Shown piece by piece: positions 1 to 14,997 of a DNA stretch of 64,000 nt. The DNA is taken from NCBI RefSeq assembly GCF_000720455.1, contig NZ_JOAK01000014.1:1-64000 (forward strand), read 5' to 3'. A model generated the notes under the pieces. The model searched no databases. It was not told the DNA's origin and worked only from the letters and a program-made list of their open reading frames with translations. The position numbers and the translations under genes were made by a program. The stretch comes from Streptomyces virginiae (GTDB lineage: Bacteria; Actinomycetota; Actinomycetes; Streptomycetales; Streptomycetaceae). Each line of letters opens with the position of its first letter. Within the stretch, counting starts at the first letter, position 1.

Positions 1-60
1 CAGCACCGCGCGAGCCGAGGAGACACTCCGGCGGGGCACCGCCCCACACCACCCAGCCCC

Positions 61-330
61 GCCGGCGATTGAGGCGCGGGGCCTGGGGCAGCGCCCCAGC
101 ACCACCGGCCGACCGGAGTCGGCACCCCCGGCGGGAGCCACCCCGCACCACCGAGCCCCGCCGGCGGTTGAGGCGCGGGGTCTGGGGCAGAGCCCCAGCA
201 CCACCGGCCGACCGGAGTCGCCACCCCCAGCGGGAGCCACCCCGCACCACCCAGCCCCGCCGGCGATCGAGGCGCGGGGTCTGGGGCAGCGCCCCAGAAC
301 ACCGGCCGGAGCCGGCCACCCCGGCGGGAG
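61..330. repeat. Three-copy 99-bp tandem repeat with internal hairpins
   Basis: Units start at 61, 160 and 259, giving an exact 99-bp period; the third copy breaks off near 300-330. Each unit carries a GCCGGCGRTYGAGGCGCGGGG block followed by a hairpin, CTGGGGC-3 nt-GCCCCAG, at 83-99, 182-198 and 281-297. Because 99 is a multiple of three, the repeat stays open in several frames, but nothing suggests that it is translated. GAGGCGCGGGG...GGGGC...GCCCC blocks are familiar dispersed intergenic palindromes in Streptomyces genomes; a clean tandem triplication is less usual. The repeat ends next to the stop codon of the iron-permease-like gene, so transcription termination or mRNA 3'-end stabilisation is a reasonable guess. 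Confidence 0.9.
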
Positions 331-331
331 G

Positions 332-703
332 CTACTCGTGGTGTTCCAGGCCGATCGCCTTCTGCAGGTCCTTGTGGGCCTGCCCCCATTCGCCCTCCTG
401 CTGTTCCAGCAGCGCCGCGGCGATGGCGTCCAGTTTGACCTGGATGGCGTGTTCCGCCCGGCGTTCGGAGTTCTTCAGCAGGGCCAGCAGGAGCAGGGCG
501 ACCGCGCCCATCGCGTCGCCGACCAGGTGCTGCCAGCTCGTGTCCAGGTGGAGGAAGTGGACGACCAGGAAGGCAGCTACCAGCAGGACGCAGAACACGG
601 AGAAGGCAGCGGAGCTGGTGAGGTTGGACGCCAGTTCCGCGAGCTTCTCGAACCGCCCGAGCCCGTTGTCGTCGCCCTTCTCCGCGGGGTGCTCAAAGGT
701 CAT
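332..703 (-). CDS. Low-affinity iron permease family small membrane protein
   Basis: The 123-aa product starts MTFEHPAEKGDD. It has two hydrophobic segments, about residues 32-50 (FSVFCVLLVAAFLVVHFLH) and 58-76, followed by a charged helix rich in Glu/Gln/Lys. This matches the short bacterial proteins annotated as low-affinity iron permease family, which have two to four membrane passes. Upstream in-frame sequence back to 859 exists, but its first 52 residues look non-coding, so the ATG at 703 is preferred. Transport function is inferred from family resemblance only. No iron-box or other metal-regulator site is evident. The gene is isolated, with a repeat array at its 3' end and about 700 bp of non-coding DNA upstream. 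Confidence 0.6.
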   Translation of the reverse strand: MTFEHPAEKGDDNGLGRFEKLAELASNLTSSAAFSVFCVLLVAAFLVVHFLHLDTSWQHLVGDAMGAVALLLLALLKNSERRAEHAIQVKLDAIAAALLEQQEGEWGQAHKDLQKAIGLEHHE

Positions 704-1402
704 GTTCCACGCCTGCCCGCTCCGGGCACCCCGAACCACCCGGTTCGGCCGCTTGTGCCCGAAGGTGTCGCGGCCGGGCCGAACGGCCCATACCCCGCAC
801 GGTACCGCCGAGAAGATATTGCGCCAGATTGGCCAGATGACTCCGCGCCAAACGATCATTTTCGCTCAGTAAGTTTCAAACACGATCATCCGGCGCCCGC
901 CTCCGTCACCCCCGCTCGGGATACCCCCACCCCGCCCCTCGGCCGCTCCCGCCCCGGCCGAGGATGGCCGAAACCGCTCGGGCCCATCGGAATTGCAGCC
1001 AACTTCCGGCCATTCAAAGCGAGTTGACCTCACAGCAAGGGTCAACCTAAGGTTTGGACCAGTACTGACCAGTACTCCTATTCCAGCTTTGGCTGTTTTC
1101 GTGCTCCACTCCGCCAATCCCACGTTGCAGGGAATGAATCAAGGCCGATGTTCGCGGATCAGGATGCGATGGACGCCGGTTGCGTGACCTCGGGTCGATC
1201 GCCCCGGAGAGCGCCGCGCATCCTCGTCCCCGAATCCGTGGTACCGCGGAGAACACCGGCCCCGTGAGCCCCGGAGCTCCGGCACCCCGAAGAGGGGGAA
1301 CCCCGCGCGGCAGCCCTCCCGGCGCCGCGCGTCACGTTCGCCGTCCGCCTGCCGGCCCGCACCCGGTGCGAACATCCGATCCGGCATTGAATGAGGCTGA
1401 GA
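704..1402. other. Intergenic region between iron-permease-like gene and FAAL operon
   Basis: No convincing gene was found in this 700-bp gap. The stretch 820-890 is relatively AT-rich and contains a direct repeat ACGATCAT (852-859 and 882-889); it may hold the promoter of the leftward gene. A good rightward promoter lies at 1024-1053 (separate entry), leaving a leader of roughly 340 nt before the FAAL start at 1403. A 10-bp-period direct repeat ACCAGTACT (1058-1066, 1068-1076) sits just after the predicted transcription start. Confidence 0.6.
1023..1053 (+). promoter_or_regulatory. Vegetative-type promoter overlapped by an inverted repeat
   Basis: A -35-like TTGACC (1024-1029) and a -10-like TAAGGT (1048-1053) are separated by 18 bp, a good match to the main sigma (HrdB) consensus. 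An inverted repeat GTTGACC-10 nt-GGTCAAC (1023-1029 and 1040-1046) covers the -35 and the spacer, which is where a repressor operator would sit. The only downstream gene set on this strand is the FAAL-PKS operon. Confidence 0.55.
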
Positions 1403-3160
1403 ATGCTTGACGCTGCCCTGGACCAGATCCACCACGAGACGGTGGTCGACGCCCTGCGCGCGCATGCCGCGCGCATACCGGACCACCCCCTGTTCACCTT
1501 CCTCCCCGACGGCGAGGAGGCCGAGCCCTCGCTCACCTTCGCGGCGCTCGACGCCAAGGCGCGGGCCGTCGCCGCGAGCCTGCAGGCCGCGCACGTGGAG
1601 CCCGGCTCCCGTGCGCTCCTGCTGTTCCAGCCCGGCCAGGACTTCGTCGTCGCGTTCTTCGGTTGTCTGTACGCGGGCGTCGTCGCCGTGCCCGCGTACC
1701 TCCCCCACCCCGCGCAGCGCGCCCGCGGGCTGCTGCGGCTGGCCGGAATCGCCGAGGACGCGCAGCCCGCGGCCGTGCTGACCACCGCCGGGATCCGGGC
1801 GGCCATCGAGACGACGGCGCGCACGATCCCCGAGGTCCAGGAAACGGCCTGGCTGGCGGTCGACACGATCGAGGAAGGGACCGGAGCGGGCTGGTCCGCG
1901 CCGTCCCCGGAACCGAAGTCGGTCGCCTTCCTGCAGTACACCTCCGGCTCGACCGGCCGCCCGAAGGGGGTGATGGTCACCCACGGCAACCTCACCCACA
2001 ACACCGACCTCATCCGCACGTCCCTCGGAATGGACGGGTCCACGGTCGTCGTGGGGTGGCTGCCGCCCTATCACGACATGGGTCTGATCTCGATGATCAT
2101 CGTTCCGGCGGCGATGGGAATCCATTCCGTTTCCATGCCGACCGTGGCGTTCCTGCAGAGTCCGGTGCGCTGGCTGCGCGCGATTTCGACGTACCGGGGA
2201 ACGCTTTCCGCGGCCCCCAACTTCGCGTTCGACCTGTGCACCCGAAAAGTGACCGACGAGGACCGCGCGACCCTGGACCTTTCGTCCTGGCTGGTCGCGA
2301 CGAATGGCGCCGAGCCCATTCGCGCCGAGTCGATGCAGCGGTTCTCCGAGGCATTCGCCTCCACCGGATTCCGCCCGGAAACCATCGTTCCGGTATACGG
2401 GCTCGCGGAGAGCACACTGCTGGTGAGCGGGGCTCCGATCGAACGGCCCTGGGTGTTCCGGTCCTTCGACGAGAACGAACTCGAACGCGGGGCCGCGGTG
2501 GCCGTGCCCGACGACAGCCCGGACGCCCGCGTCCTGGTCAGCTGCGGCGTCAGCCGGTCCCTGGACGTGGTCGTCGTCGACCCGCAGGCGCGTACCCGGT
2601 GCCGGCCGGGGCAGGTCGGGGAGATCTGGGTCGCGGGCGACAGCGTCGCGGTCGGCTACTGGCAGCGTCCCGACCTCAGCCGCGAGGCCTTCGAGGCCAC
2701 GCTCGCCGACGGCGACGACCAGGGCCCGTACATGCGCACGGGCGACCTGGGCTTCCAGACGCAGGACGGTCTGTTCGTCTGCGGGCGCATCAAGGACGTC
2801 ATCATCGTGGGCGGGCGCAACCACTACCCCCACGACATCGAGCGCACCGCCGAGAGCGCGCACCCCGCGGTCCGCCCCGGCTGCGTCGCCGCCTTCGGTG
2901 TGACCACGGACGGCGTGGAGCAGGTGGTGGTCGCCGCCGAGCTGCGCCGCGAGGCCGGTGACGGGTCGGACCGCGAGGCCCAGGAGGGCGTCGTGAACGC
3001 CGTGCTGCGCGCGGTGGCCCAGGAGCACCGGCTGACCGTGCGCGAGGTCGTCCTGCTGCCCGCCGGGACCCTGCCCAAGACGTCGAGCGGAAAGCTCCAG
3101 CGCCGCGAGACCCGCAAGGAGTACCTGGCCGGCCGGGCGCCGTGGAACGCGCAGCACTGA
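1403..3160 (+). CDS. Fatty acyl-AMP ligase (FAAL) for loading a PKS
   Basis: The 585-aa adenylate-forming enzyme carries the P-loop motif YTSGSTGRPKGVMVTH near residue 180, PVYGLAESTL near 335, a TGDLG motif, and the C-terminal SSGKLQRRETRKEYL with the catalytic Lys. The order and spacing match FAALs, which activate fatty acids as acyl-AMP and pass them to an ACP rather than to CoA. An ATG at 1391 is in frame, but 1403 is preferred because GAGG at 1393-1396 gives it a ribosome site. The adjacent PKS begins with its own ACP, so the likely job is to load a fatty acyl starter onto that ACP. It is the first gene of a four-gene operon. Confidence 0.88.
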   Translation: MLDAALDQIHHETVVDALRAHAARIPDHPLFTFLPDGEEAEPSLTFAALDAKARAVAASLQAAHVEPGSRALLLFQPGQDFVVAFFGCLYAGVVAVPAYLPHPAQRARGLLRLAGIAEDAQPAAVLTTAGIRAAIETTARTIPEVQETAWLAVDTIEEGTGAGWSAPSPEPKSVAFLQYTSGSTGRPKGVMVTHGNLTHNTDLIRTSLGMDGSTVVVGWLPPYHDMGLISMIIVPAAMGIHSVSMPTVAFLQSPVRWLRAISTYRGTLSAAPNFAFDLCTRKVTDEDRATLDLSSWLVATNGAEPIRAESMQRFSEAFASTGFRPETIVPVYGLAESTLLVSGAPIERPWVFRSFDENELERGAAVAVPDDSPDARVLVSCGVSRSLDVVVVDPQARTRCRPGQVGEIWVAGDSVAVGYWQRPDLSREAFEATLADGDDQGPYMRTGDLGFQTQDGLFVCGRIKDVIIVGGRNHYPHDIERTAESAHPAVRPGCVAAFGVTTDGVEQVVVAAELRREAGDGSDREAQEGVVNAVLRAVAQEHRLTVREVVLLPAGTLPKTSSGKLQRRETRKEYLAGRAPWNAQH

Positions 3161-3207
3161 ACCGCACCACCACAGAACAGCGGAACAGCACGACACAGGG
3201 GGAGCAC

Positions 3208-9546
<6,339 letters not shown>

Positions 9547-9547
9547 G

Positions 9548-10711
9548 ATGGTCGTGGAAGAATCTCGCAGTCGATCAGAGTGGAAGCAGAAATTCCGCAC
9601 GTTTGCCGATGAGGTGATGGCCCCGCACGTACGCCGCTACGACGAGGAGCGGGCCTTCCCCGTCGCGATCCACGAGAGGGCCGCCGCCGAGGGCATCCTC
9701 AACGCGGCCTTCCCGCAGGAGCTGGGCGGCGCCGGGCTGTCCTACACGGAGTTCGGCCAGGTGATCGGCGAGCTGTCCGCGGTCTGCCCGGGGATGACGT
9801 GGACGCTGGTGTTCAACCGGGGCGCGCTGCACCCGGTGGTCGCCGCCGGCACCCCGGAGCAGAAGGAGCTGTTCGTCACCCGGCTCCTGAAGGACAACGG
9901 CTACGCGGCCCTCGGGCTCACCGAGCCCGAGAACGGCTCCAACCTGCTGGCGGCCACCACCCGCGCCGTGCGGACGGATTCGGGCTGGCTGCTCAACGGC
10001 GGCAAGTGCATGTCCGGGAACGGCACCGTCGCCGACGTGTTCATCGTCCTGGCCAACACGGTGATGGACAACCGCAAACGCGGCCTGTCCTTCTTCGCCG
10101 TACCGCGCGACGCTCCGGGCGTGACCGTGAGCGAGGACATCGACAAGGCGGCGTTCCGCTGTCTGCCCACGCCCTCGGTCACCTTCCGGGACGTCGCCCT
10201 GGAACCGATCAGCCTGATCGGACGGGCCGGCGACGGGGAGATGCTGCTGAACGAACTCCTCGCGACCATCCGCATCGGCGGCGCCGCCTGCGGCACGGGC
10301 ATCGTCGCCGCCATGCTGAAGGACGCGCTCACCTGGGTCGGTGAGCGCCGCGTCTACCCCGACGACCGCATGGACACCCTCAGCCACGTCCAGCTGACGC
10401 TGGGCCGGCTGTACGTCGAACTGTGCGCCGCCCGCAAGCTGCTGGACGAGGCGACGGCCCTGGCCGACCAGGGACTGCCCTTCGGCAAGGAGAGCTCCAT
10501 GGCGAAGTACTACGCCACCGAACTCGCCGTCCGCGCCTCGAACGAGATCCTCCAGCTGTACGGGTGGCGCGGCATCGCCGCCGACCACGGTGTCGAGAAG
10601 CGCTGGCGGGACGCTCGCGCCCTGACCATCTTCGAGGGTTCCAGCGAGATCCAGCTGTTGAACGTGTTCCGCGAAATGCGCAGGATGGCCACGAGCGAGG
10701 GAGGTCTCTGA
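9548..10711 (+). CDS. Acyl-CoA (acyl-ACP) dehydrogenase
   Basis: The 387-aa flavoprotein of the acyl-CoA dehydrogenase family contains LGLTEPENGSN in the middle domain and TIFEGSSEIQL near the C-terminus, whose Glu (about 363) is at the usual catalytic-base position. It starts one base after the PKS stop, so the two are translationally coupled. In FAAL/PKS operons such enzymes introduce an alpha,beta double bond into the ACP-bound chain or its precursor; here it could act on the FAAL-loaded starter or on the PKS product. Substrate cannot be read from the sequence. Confidence 0.88.
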   Translation: MVVEESRSRSEWKQKFRTFADEVMAPHVRRYDEERAFPVAIHERAAAEGILNAAFPQELGGAGLSYTEFGQVIGELSAVCPGMTWTLVFNRGALHPVVAAGTPEQKELFVTRLLKDNGYAALGLTEPENGSNLLAATTRAVRTDSGWLLNGGKCMSGNGTVADVFIVLANTVMDNRKRGLSFFAVPRDAPGVTVSEDIDKAAFRCLPTPSVTFRDVALEPISLIGRAGDGEMLLNELLATIRIGGAACGTGIVAAMLKDALTWVGERRVYPDDRMDTLSHVQLTLGRLYVELCAARKLLDEATALADQGLPFGKESSMAKYYATELAVRASNEILQLYGWRGIAADHGVEKRWRDARALTIFEGSSEIQLLNVFREMRRMATSEGGL

Positions 10712-10725
10712 TTCCGTCCGTCGAA

Positions 10726-11571
10726 GTGACCACCGAGACCGTGCGCGCCGAGGACGGCGCCACGGCAGACGTCCGGCTGCACCGCAGGCCCGGCGATCCG
10801 TCGGCACCGGTCCTGGTGTGCATGCCCGCCATGGGCACCAGGGCCGCCGCCTACGCCCCGCTGGCGGACGCCCTCGCCGGGGCCGGCTTCCAGGTGGCCG
10901 TGGGCGAACTGCGCGGGCAGGGCACGAGTTCCGTGCGCGTGGGGCGGGGGGTGCGCTACGGCTATCACGAGATGGTGGCCTACGACTACCCGGCGCTCTT
11001 CCGCGCGGTGGAGGCGGCCTTCCCGGCGGCCCCGCGCCACCTCCTGGGGCACAGCCTCGGGGGGCAGCTCGGCGCCCTCTACCTCAGCCAGGAGCCGCAC
11101 ATGGCCTCGGGCGCGGTCCTGGTCGGTGCCCCCTCCTGCCACTACCGCGGCTGGCCCTTCCCGCAGAGCCTGGGGATGCTCGCCGCCTTCCAGTTCGCGG
11201 CGGCGTTCGCCGCGGTGTACGGGTACTTCCCCGGCCGCCGCATCGGGGTCCTGGGCAACGACTCCGCGCAGGTCCTCAGGGACATGGCCACCCAGGTCAG
11301 GACGGGCCGCTACCAGGTGCCGTCCTCCGGGGTGGACTTCGAGCCGGCTCTGGCGAAGCTGGACCTGCCGGTGCTGGCGGTCGCCGTCAAGGGCGACGCG
11401 ATGGCACCGCCCGGCGGCGTGCGCGGGCTCGCCGACAAGCTCACGAGCGCCCGCGTGACGTACTGGGAGCTCGCGCTCGGCGAGGGCGCCAAGGGCAGCC
11501 GGCACTACGCCTGGATCCGGGACAGCGCCGCGCTCGTCGAACGGGTACGGAGCTTCGTGGACCAGGGCTGA
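10726..11571 (+). CDS. Alpha/beta hydrolase, probable chain-release thioesterase or lipase-like enzyme
   Basis: A protein of about 281 aa with the nucleophile elbow LGHSLGGQ (Ser about 110), an early oxyanion region VCMPAMGTRAA and a late HYAWI around the putative catalytic His. It resembles COG4757-type predicted hydrolases. The start is uncertain. The strong GGGAGG site (10699-10704) is close to a CTG (10708) that overlaps the upstream stop and to an ATT (10711), whereas the first conventional start is the GTG at 10726, which I used. It is the last gene of the FAAL-PKS operon and is followed by a strong hairpin, so product release or acyl-chain trimming is a fair inference. Confidence 0.75.
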   Translation: MTTETVRAEDGATADVRLHRRPGDPSAPVLVCMPAMGTRAAAYAPLADALAGAGFQVAVGELRGQGTSSVRVGRGVRYGYHEMVAYDYPALFRAVEAAFPAAPRHLLGHSLGGQLGALYLSQEPHMASGAVLVGAPSCHYRGWPFPQSLGMLAAFQFAAAFAAVYGYFPGRRIGVLGNDSAQVLRDMATQVRTGRYQVPSSGVDFEPALAKLDLPVLAVAVKGDAMAPPGGVRGLADKLTSARVTYWELALGEGAKGSRHYAWIRDSAALVERVRSFVDQG

Positions 11572-11589
11572 TGCCCCTCCCCCGGTGCC

Positions 11590-11625
11590 CCTCCCCGGCC
11601 CGTCAGCCCAGACGGGCCGGGGAGG
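11590..11625. terminator. Strong bidirectional terminator hairpin
   Basis: A perfect 15-bp GC-rich stem (11590-11604 with 11611-11625) closes a 6-nt loop, AGCCCA. It lies between the convergent hydrolase and beta-propeller genes and overlaps the last bases of the latter. There is no U-tract, as is normal for Streptomyces terminators. Confidence 0.8.
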
Positions 11626-12619
11626 AGGCCCCGGAGGTCAGCGGTTCGGGACGGCCGGAGCCGTCGGCGGGCACGGTCCACAGGTCCGTACGGTCGGCGG
11701 CGCCGTCGGCGGGCAGGGCGTAGGCCAGCGTGCCGTCGTCGAGCCAGGCGGCCTGGTCGTCGACGCTGCGCTTCTCCGCGAGCGGATGGTCGCTCAACGT
11801 CCGCAGATCCATGACGTGTTCGCGCCACAGCGAGGCGCCCGCCCGCACCCGCTTCTTGTACGCGATGCGCGTCTCGTCCGGCGACAGGGACGGGCATTCG
11901 ACGTTCTTGGCGAGGGTGGTGACGGAGCGTCGCGAGACCGACCCCTTCACCAGGTGCGTCTCGCCGGCCGTGGAGAGGGTGGCGTAGAAGGTGTCGTCGT
12001 CCTTGGCGAAGGTCACGCCCCAGAAGTTCACGTCCTGGGCGCGGTAGTCGCGCCCGTCCATGGTGATCGCGAACTCCTCCAGGCTGGCGTCGAGCTTCCA
12101 GGTCCTGGTGTCCAGGATCGCCGTGCGCGTGGAGAAGAACGCGGCGCCGTAGGACTCGCCCGAGACGAACACCGTCCAGGCGGCGAAGCGGCCGCTGGGC
12201 GAGACGCGGGCCCGGCTGGGCGTGCCCGCCAGAGGGAAGCTGCGCACCGGGCGCAATGCGGCGTCGACGATGACCGCCTTGTTGTCCTGGGCGAGCGCGC
12301 CCGGGCTGGAGCGCAGGCAGACGCCCGTTCCCGCGGCGGCGTAGAAGCGCTGGCAGGTCAGGTCGGACACGGTGCGCGGGCCGTCGGGCGCGTCGGCCGG
12401 GACGGAGGCGAGGGCCCCGCGGTGCGGGCCCTGCCCGCTGCCCAGGAAGGCCAGCGTGTCCCGTCCGGCCGTCAGCGTGACGGACCCCGCGGTCGCCTCC
12501 GGTCCACCCGTACGGGGCCGGTCGGCGCGGGAGGCGGCGCGCTGCACCAGGGTGGCGCCGACGCCCCCGAGCAGCAGCACCGCCACCGCGAGGACGAGCA
12601 GGCGGCGGGAGCGGGTCAT
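11603..12619 (-). CDS. Membrane-anchored TolB/PD40-like beta-propeller protein
   Basis: The 338-aa product starts MTRSRRLLVLAVAVLLLGG, an uncleaved anchor or signal peptide, then shows repeated blades with the PD40-like pattern, for example RVSPSGRFAAW, SLSPDETRIAY, DDQAAWLDDGTLAYA and DLWTVPADGSG. Such domains bind ligands or proteins outside the cell; no catalytic residues are visible. The start is 8 nt after the stop of the MFS gene and shares its ribosome site region, so the two are co-transcribed. A role alongside the exporter (sensor or scaffold) is inference. Confidence 0.78.
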   Translation of the reverse strand: MTRSRRLLVLAVAVLLLGGVGATLVQRAASRADRPRTGGPEATAGSVTLTAGRDTLAFLGSGQGPHRGALASVPADAPDGPRTVSDLTCQRFYAAAGTGVCLRSSPGALAQDNKAVIVDAALRPVRSFPLAGTPSRARVSPSGRFAAWTVFVSGESYGAAFFSTRTAILDTRTWKLDASLEEFAITMDGRDYRAQDVNFWGVTFAKDDDTFYATLSTAGETHLVKGSVSRRSVTTLAKNVECPSLSPDETRIAYKKRVRAGASLWREHVMDLRTLSDHPLAEKRSVDDQAAWLDDGTLAYALPADGAADRTDLWTVPADGSGRPEPLTSGASSPARLG

Positions 12620-12627
12620 CGGGTTCC

Positions 12628-13968
12628 TCACGGGCGTCGGGCCGGGTCGGGCGGTGCGGGGGCGGGAGGTGCGCCGGGCGCGGGCGGGGCCGGCCGCAGC
12701 ACGTGGCCGGCGACGGCCGCGCAGCAGAGCAGGCCGGCCGCGGCGGCGGCGAGGGCCGGGCCGGTGCCCCAGAGGGTCCACGCCCCGCCGAAGGCCAGCG
12801 AGCAGCCGAAGCGGGCCAGCGCCTGGCCGGTGCCGACCAGGGCCAGGCCGGAGGCGCGCAGCGACTCGGGCACGGTGGCGGCGACGGCGGCGGGCAGCAC
12901 CCCGTCGGTGGCGGCGTAGAACATGCCGTGCAGGGCGAGGACCAGGTAGGGCAGCGCCGGCCAGTCGGGGGCCCACAGCAGCAGCCCGTAGGCGGCGAGG
13001 AGGAGGGCGTGGCCGGTCAGGAAGACGGTGCGGCGCCCGATCCGGTCGGCGAGGGCTCCGGCCGGGACGGCCAGCAGCAGGAACACGGCGGCGGTGCCCA
13101 GCGGCAGCAGCGGGAACCACTGGTCGTCGATGCCCGTCCGGCGCTGGAGCAGCAGGTAGACGAAGGCGTCGCTGACGGTGGTGAGGCCGAGCAGGACCGC
13201 GCAGATCGCCAGGGCCCGCAGCCGCGGCAGGCGCAGCAGGGCCACGGCGTCGCGCAGCCGTACCGGGTCCGGGCGCGCGGGAGCGGGTGGCGCGGCGGGC
13301 GCGGCGGCCGGCCGGGGGCGGGGCGGGGTGTCGCCCGCGCCGGAGGGGACGAACAGCACCAGCACGACGACGCCGAGGGCTGCGACGCAGGCGCTGACAC
13401 CGAAGACGGCGTCGTAGCCGTCGACGGCCACGCCGAGGATGAGGAAGGCGGCGAGCGGGCCGAGCAGCGCCCCGGTGGTGTCCATGGCCCGGTGCACGCC
13501 GAAGGCCCGGCCCTGTAACTCGTCCGGTGTGGAGAGGGAGATCAGCGCGTCGCGCGGGGCGGTGCGCAGGCCCTTGCCGGTGCGTTCCAGCGCGAGGATC
13601 ACGCTGATCGGGCCGAGGCTGTGGACGAGCAGCAGCAGGGGTTTGCACAGGGCGGACAGGCCGTAGCCGATGCCGGCGACCAGCTTGTGGTTGCGGACCC
13701 GGTCGGCGAGGTGGCCGCCGGTGAGCTGCACCAGGGCGCTGACGCCGTTGTAGACGCCGTCGAGCGCGCCGAACCCGAGCGGGCTCAGGCCCAGCCCGGC
13801 GATCAGGTAGAGGGGCAGGACGGCGGTGACCATCTCGGAGGAGATGTCGGTGATCAGGCTGACCGTGCCCAGGGCGAGGACGGTCGGGGCGACCGCCGGC
13901 CCCCTGCCGGACCCCCGGCCCGGCGCGGTCTTCGCGCCCGCGGGCGCGGAGCGGTCCGCGAGGTACAT
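12628..13968 (-). CDS. MFS transporter with a TTA codon
   Basis: A 446-aa polytopic protein with about 12 hydrophobic segments and the MFS loop motif GGHLADRVRNHKLVAG near residue 85. The second half repeats the theme (AGALADRIGRRTV). It resembles multidrug-type or macrolide-export MFS proteins in actinobacteria. An in-frame ATG at 14043 would add 25 residues of non-coding appearance, so 13968 is preferred. Residue 151 (13516-13518 on this strand) is Leu encoded by TTA, the rare codon read only by bldA tRNA, which implies developmentally timed translation. Substrate unknown. Confidence 0.85.
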   Translation of the reverse strand: MYLADRSAPAGAKTAPGRGSGRGPAVAPTVLALGTVSLITDISSEMVTAVLPLYLIAGLGLSPLGFGALDGVYNGVSALVQLTGGHLADRVRNHKLVAGIGYGLSALCKPLLLLVHSLGPISVILALERTGKGLRTAPRDALISLSTPDELQGRAFGVHRAMDTTGALLGPLAAFLILGVAVDGYDAVFGVSACVAALGVVVLVLFVPSGAGDTPPRPRPAAAPAAPPAPARPDPVRLRDAVALLRLPRLRALAICAVLLGLTTVSDAFVYLLLQRRTGIDDQWFPLLPLGTAAVFLLLAVPAGALADRIGRRTVFLTGHALLLAAYGLLLWAPDWPALPYLVLALHGMFYAATDGVLPAAVAATVPESLRASGLALVGTGQALARFGCSLAFGGAWTLWGTGPALAAAAAGLLCCAAVAGHVLRPAPPAPGAPPAPAPPDPARRP

Positions 13969-14075
13969 GCTCTGGAGCTCCCGGTGCAGACGGTCTGAGT
14001 CACTCGAACGTGCGAGTGGCACCCTAGTGCTTGTACGGGCCAACTGTGGTGCGTACGACGGGATTCGGCAGTACG

Positions 14076-14129
14076 CGCCGCTTCGTGCGGATGCGCCGCT
14101 TCGTGCGGACGCAACGCTTCGTCACTGCC
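14076..14129. repeat. 18-bp tandem direct repeat
   Basis: Two near-identical 18-bp units (CGCCGCTTCGTGCGGAYG at 14076-14093 and 14094-14111) and a degenerate third unit to 14129 lie between the glycosyltransferase stop and the MFS gene. A regulatory role is possible but unsupported. Confidence 0.6.
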
Positions 14130-14997
14130 GGCTGCTCTCGTCCCGCAGCCAGGTGGAGAAGTCCCGGTCGCGGATGGCCCTGCGGGAACCCCGGCGGGCG
14201 GCGAGGGCGGCCGCCGCGAACACCACGACCCCGGGCAGCAGCGCCGGCCGGGCGCGCAGCAGGGCGCGCAGGTCCCCCGTGCGCGTGCGGGCCGACGGCG
14301 CGGCTGCGCCCTGCGTCTCCCGCGTGGCCTGGAAGCGTTCGAACTCGGCGGAGGACGTCGCGGCGCGGACCTTGCGCCGGATCAGGTCGGACCAGGTGCG
14401 CGGCGGGCGCACGACGACCCGGGCCGCCTCGACCACGCGCCGCTCCCCGGGGCCGAAGGCGAGGGACGCGGCCAGGTCGTCGGCCATCAGCGGGGGCAGG
14501 GCGGCGATCCGCTCGTGCCCCTCCTCGGTCACGGCGATGACGCCCCGGCCGAACAGGCCCTCGCGGACGGCCGGGAGCAGCTGCCACACCCGGTAGTAGG
14601 CCCGAACCGGCCAGGCGCAGCCGGCCAGCGGGATGTCCCGGCCGGGGGCGGCGGCGAGCAGGCCCGGGTCCCCGGCGAGCGCGCCCGCGAGGGCCCGTAC
14701 GTCCGCGGCCCCGACCACGACGTCGGCGTCCACGTACAGCCGGGGGAAGCCGCGTGCGTGCTCGTCGCCGACCCGGAGTGCCGTGTGTTTGGAGGGGGTC
14801 GGGATCTCCACGACGCGTACGCGGTCGCCGCGCGCGCCCGCCACCCGGGCGGTGTCGTCGGTACAGCCGTTGCACACCACGACGATGTCGGGCCCGGACG
14901 CCGAGGGGTCGGCCAGGAGCGCGTCGAGGAGCCGGCCGATGACCCGGCCCTCGTTGTGCGCCGGTATCACGATGCTGGTCACCCGGGCAGTATGCAC
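14122..14997 (-). CDS. Family 2 glycosyltransferase
   Basis: The 291-aa GT-A fold protein begins VTSIVIPAHNEG, followed by VVVCNGCTDDT and the metal-binding DADVV (residues about 90-95). A hydrophobic stretch near the C-terminus (LLPGVVVFAAAALAA) suggests membrane association. It probably adds a sugar to a lipid-linked or surface glycan. It is transcribed leftward, back to back with the polysaccharide operon across a 355-bp gap, and may precede the MFS and propeller genes in one transcript. The acceptor and sugar are unknown. Confidence 0.8.
   Translation of the reverse strand: MHTARVTSIVIPAHNEGRVIGRLLDALLADPSASGPDIVVVCNGCTDDTARVAGARGDRVRVVEIPTPSKHTALRVGDEHARGFPRLYVDADVVVGAADVRALAGALAGDPGLLAAAPGRDIPLAGCAWPVRAYYRVWQLLPAVREGLFGRGVIAVTEEGHERIAALPPLMADDLAASLAFGPGERRVVEAARVVVRPPRTWSDLIRRKVRAATSSAEFERFQATRETQGAAAPSARTRTGDLRALLRARPALLPGVVVFAAAALAARRGSRRAIRDRDFSTWLRDESSRQ

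Noticed and set aside
61..330. CRISPR array
   Set aside because: The units are contiguous 99-bp repeats without variable spacers, and no cas genes are present.
69..872. Rightward open frame with repeated RRGVWG/PPADRSRHP blocks
   Set aside because: It is only the in-frame reading of the 99-bp repeat joined to antisense of the iron-permease-like gene.
1133..1187. Possible leader peptide starting near ATG 1133 before the FAAL gene
   Set aside because: No ribosome site of note, and no regulatory codon run or attenuator pairing could be identified.
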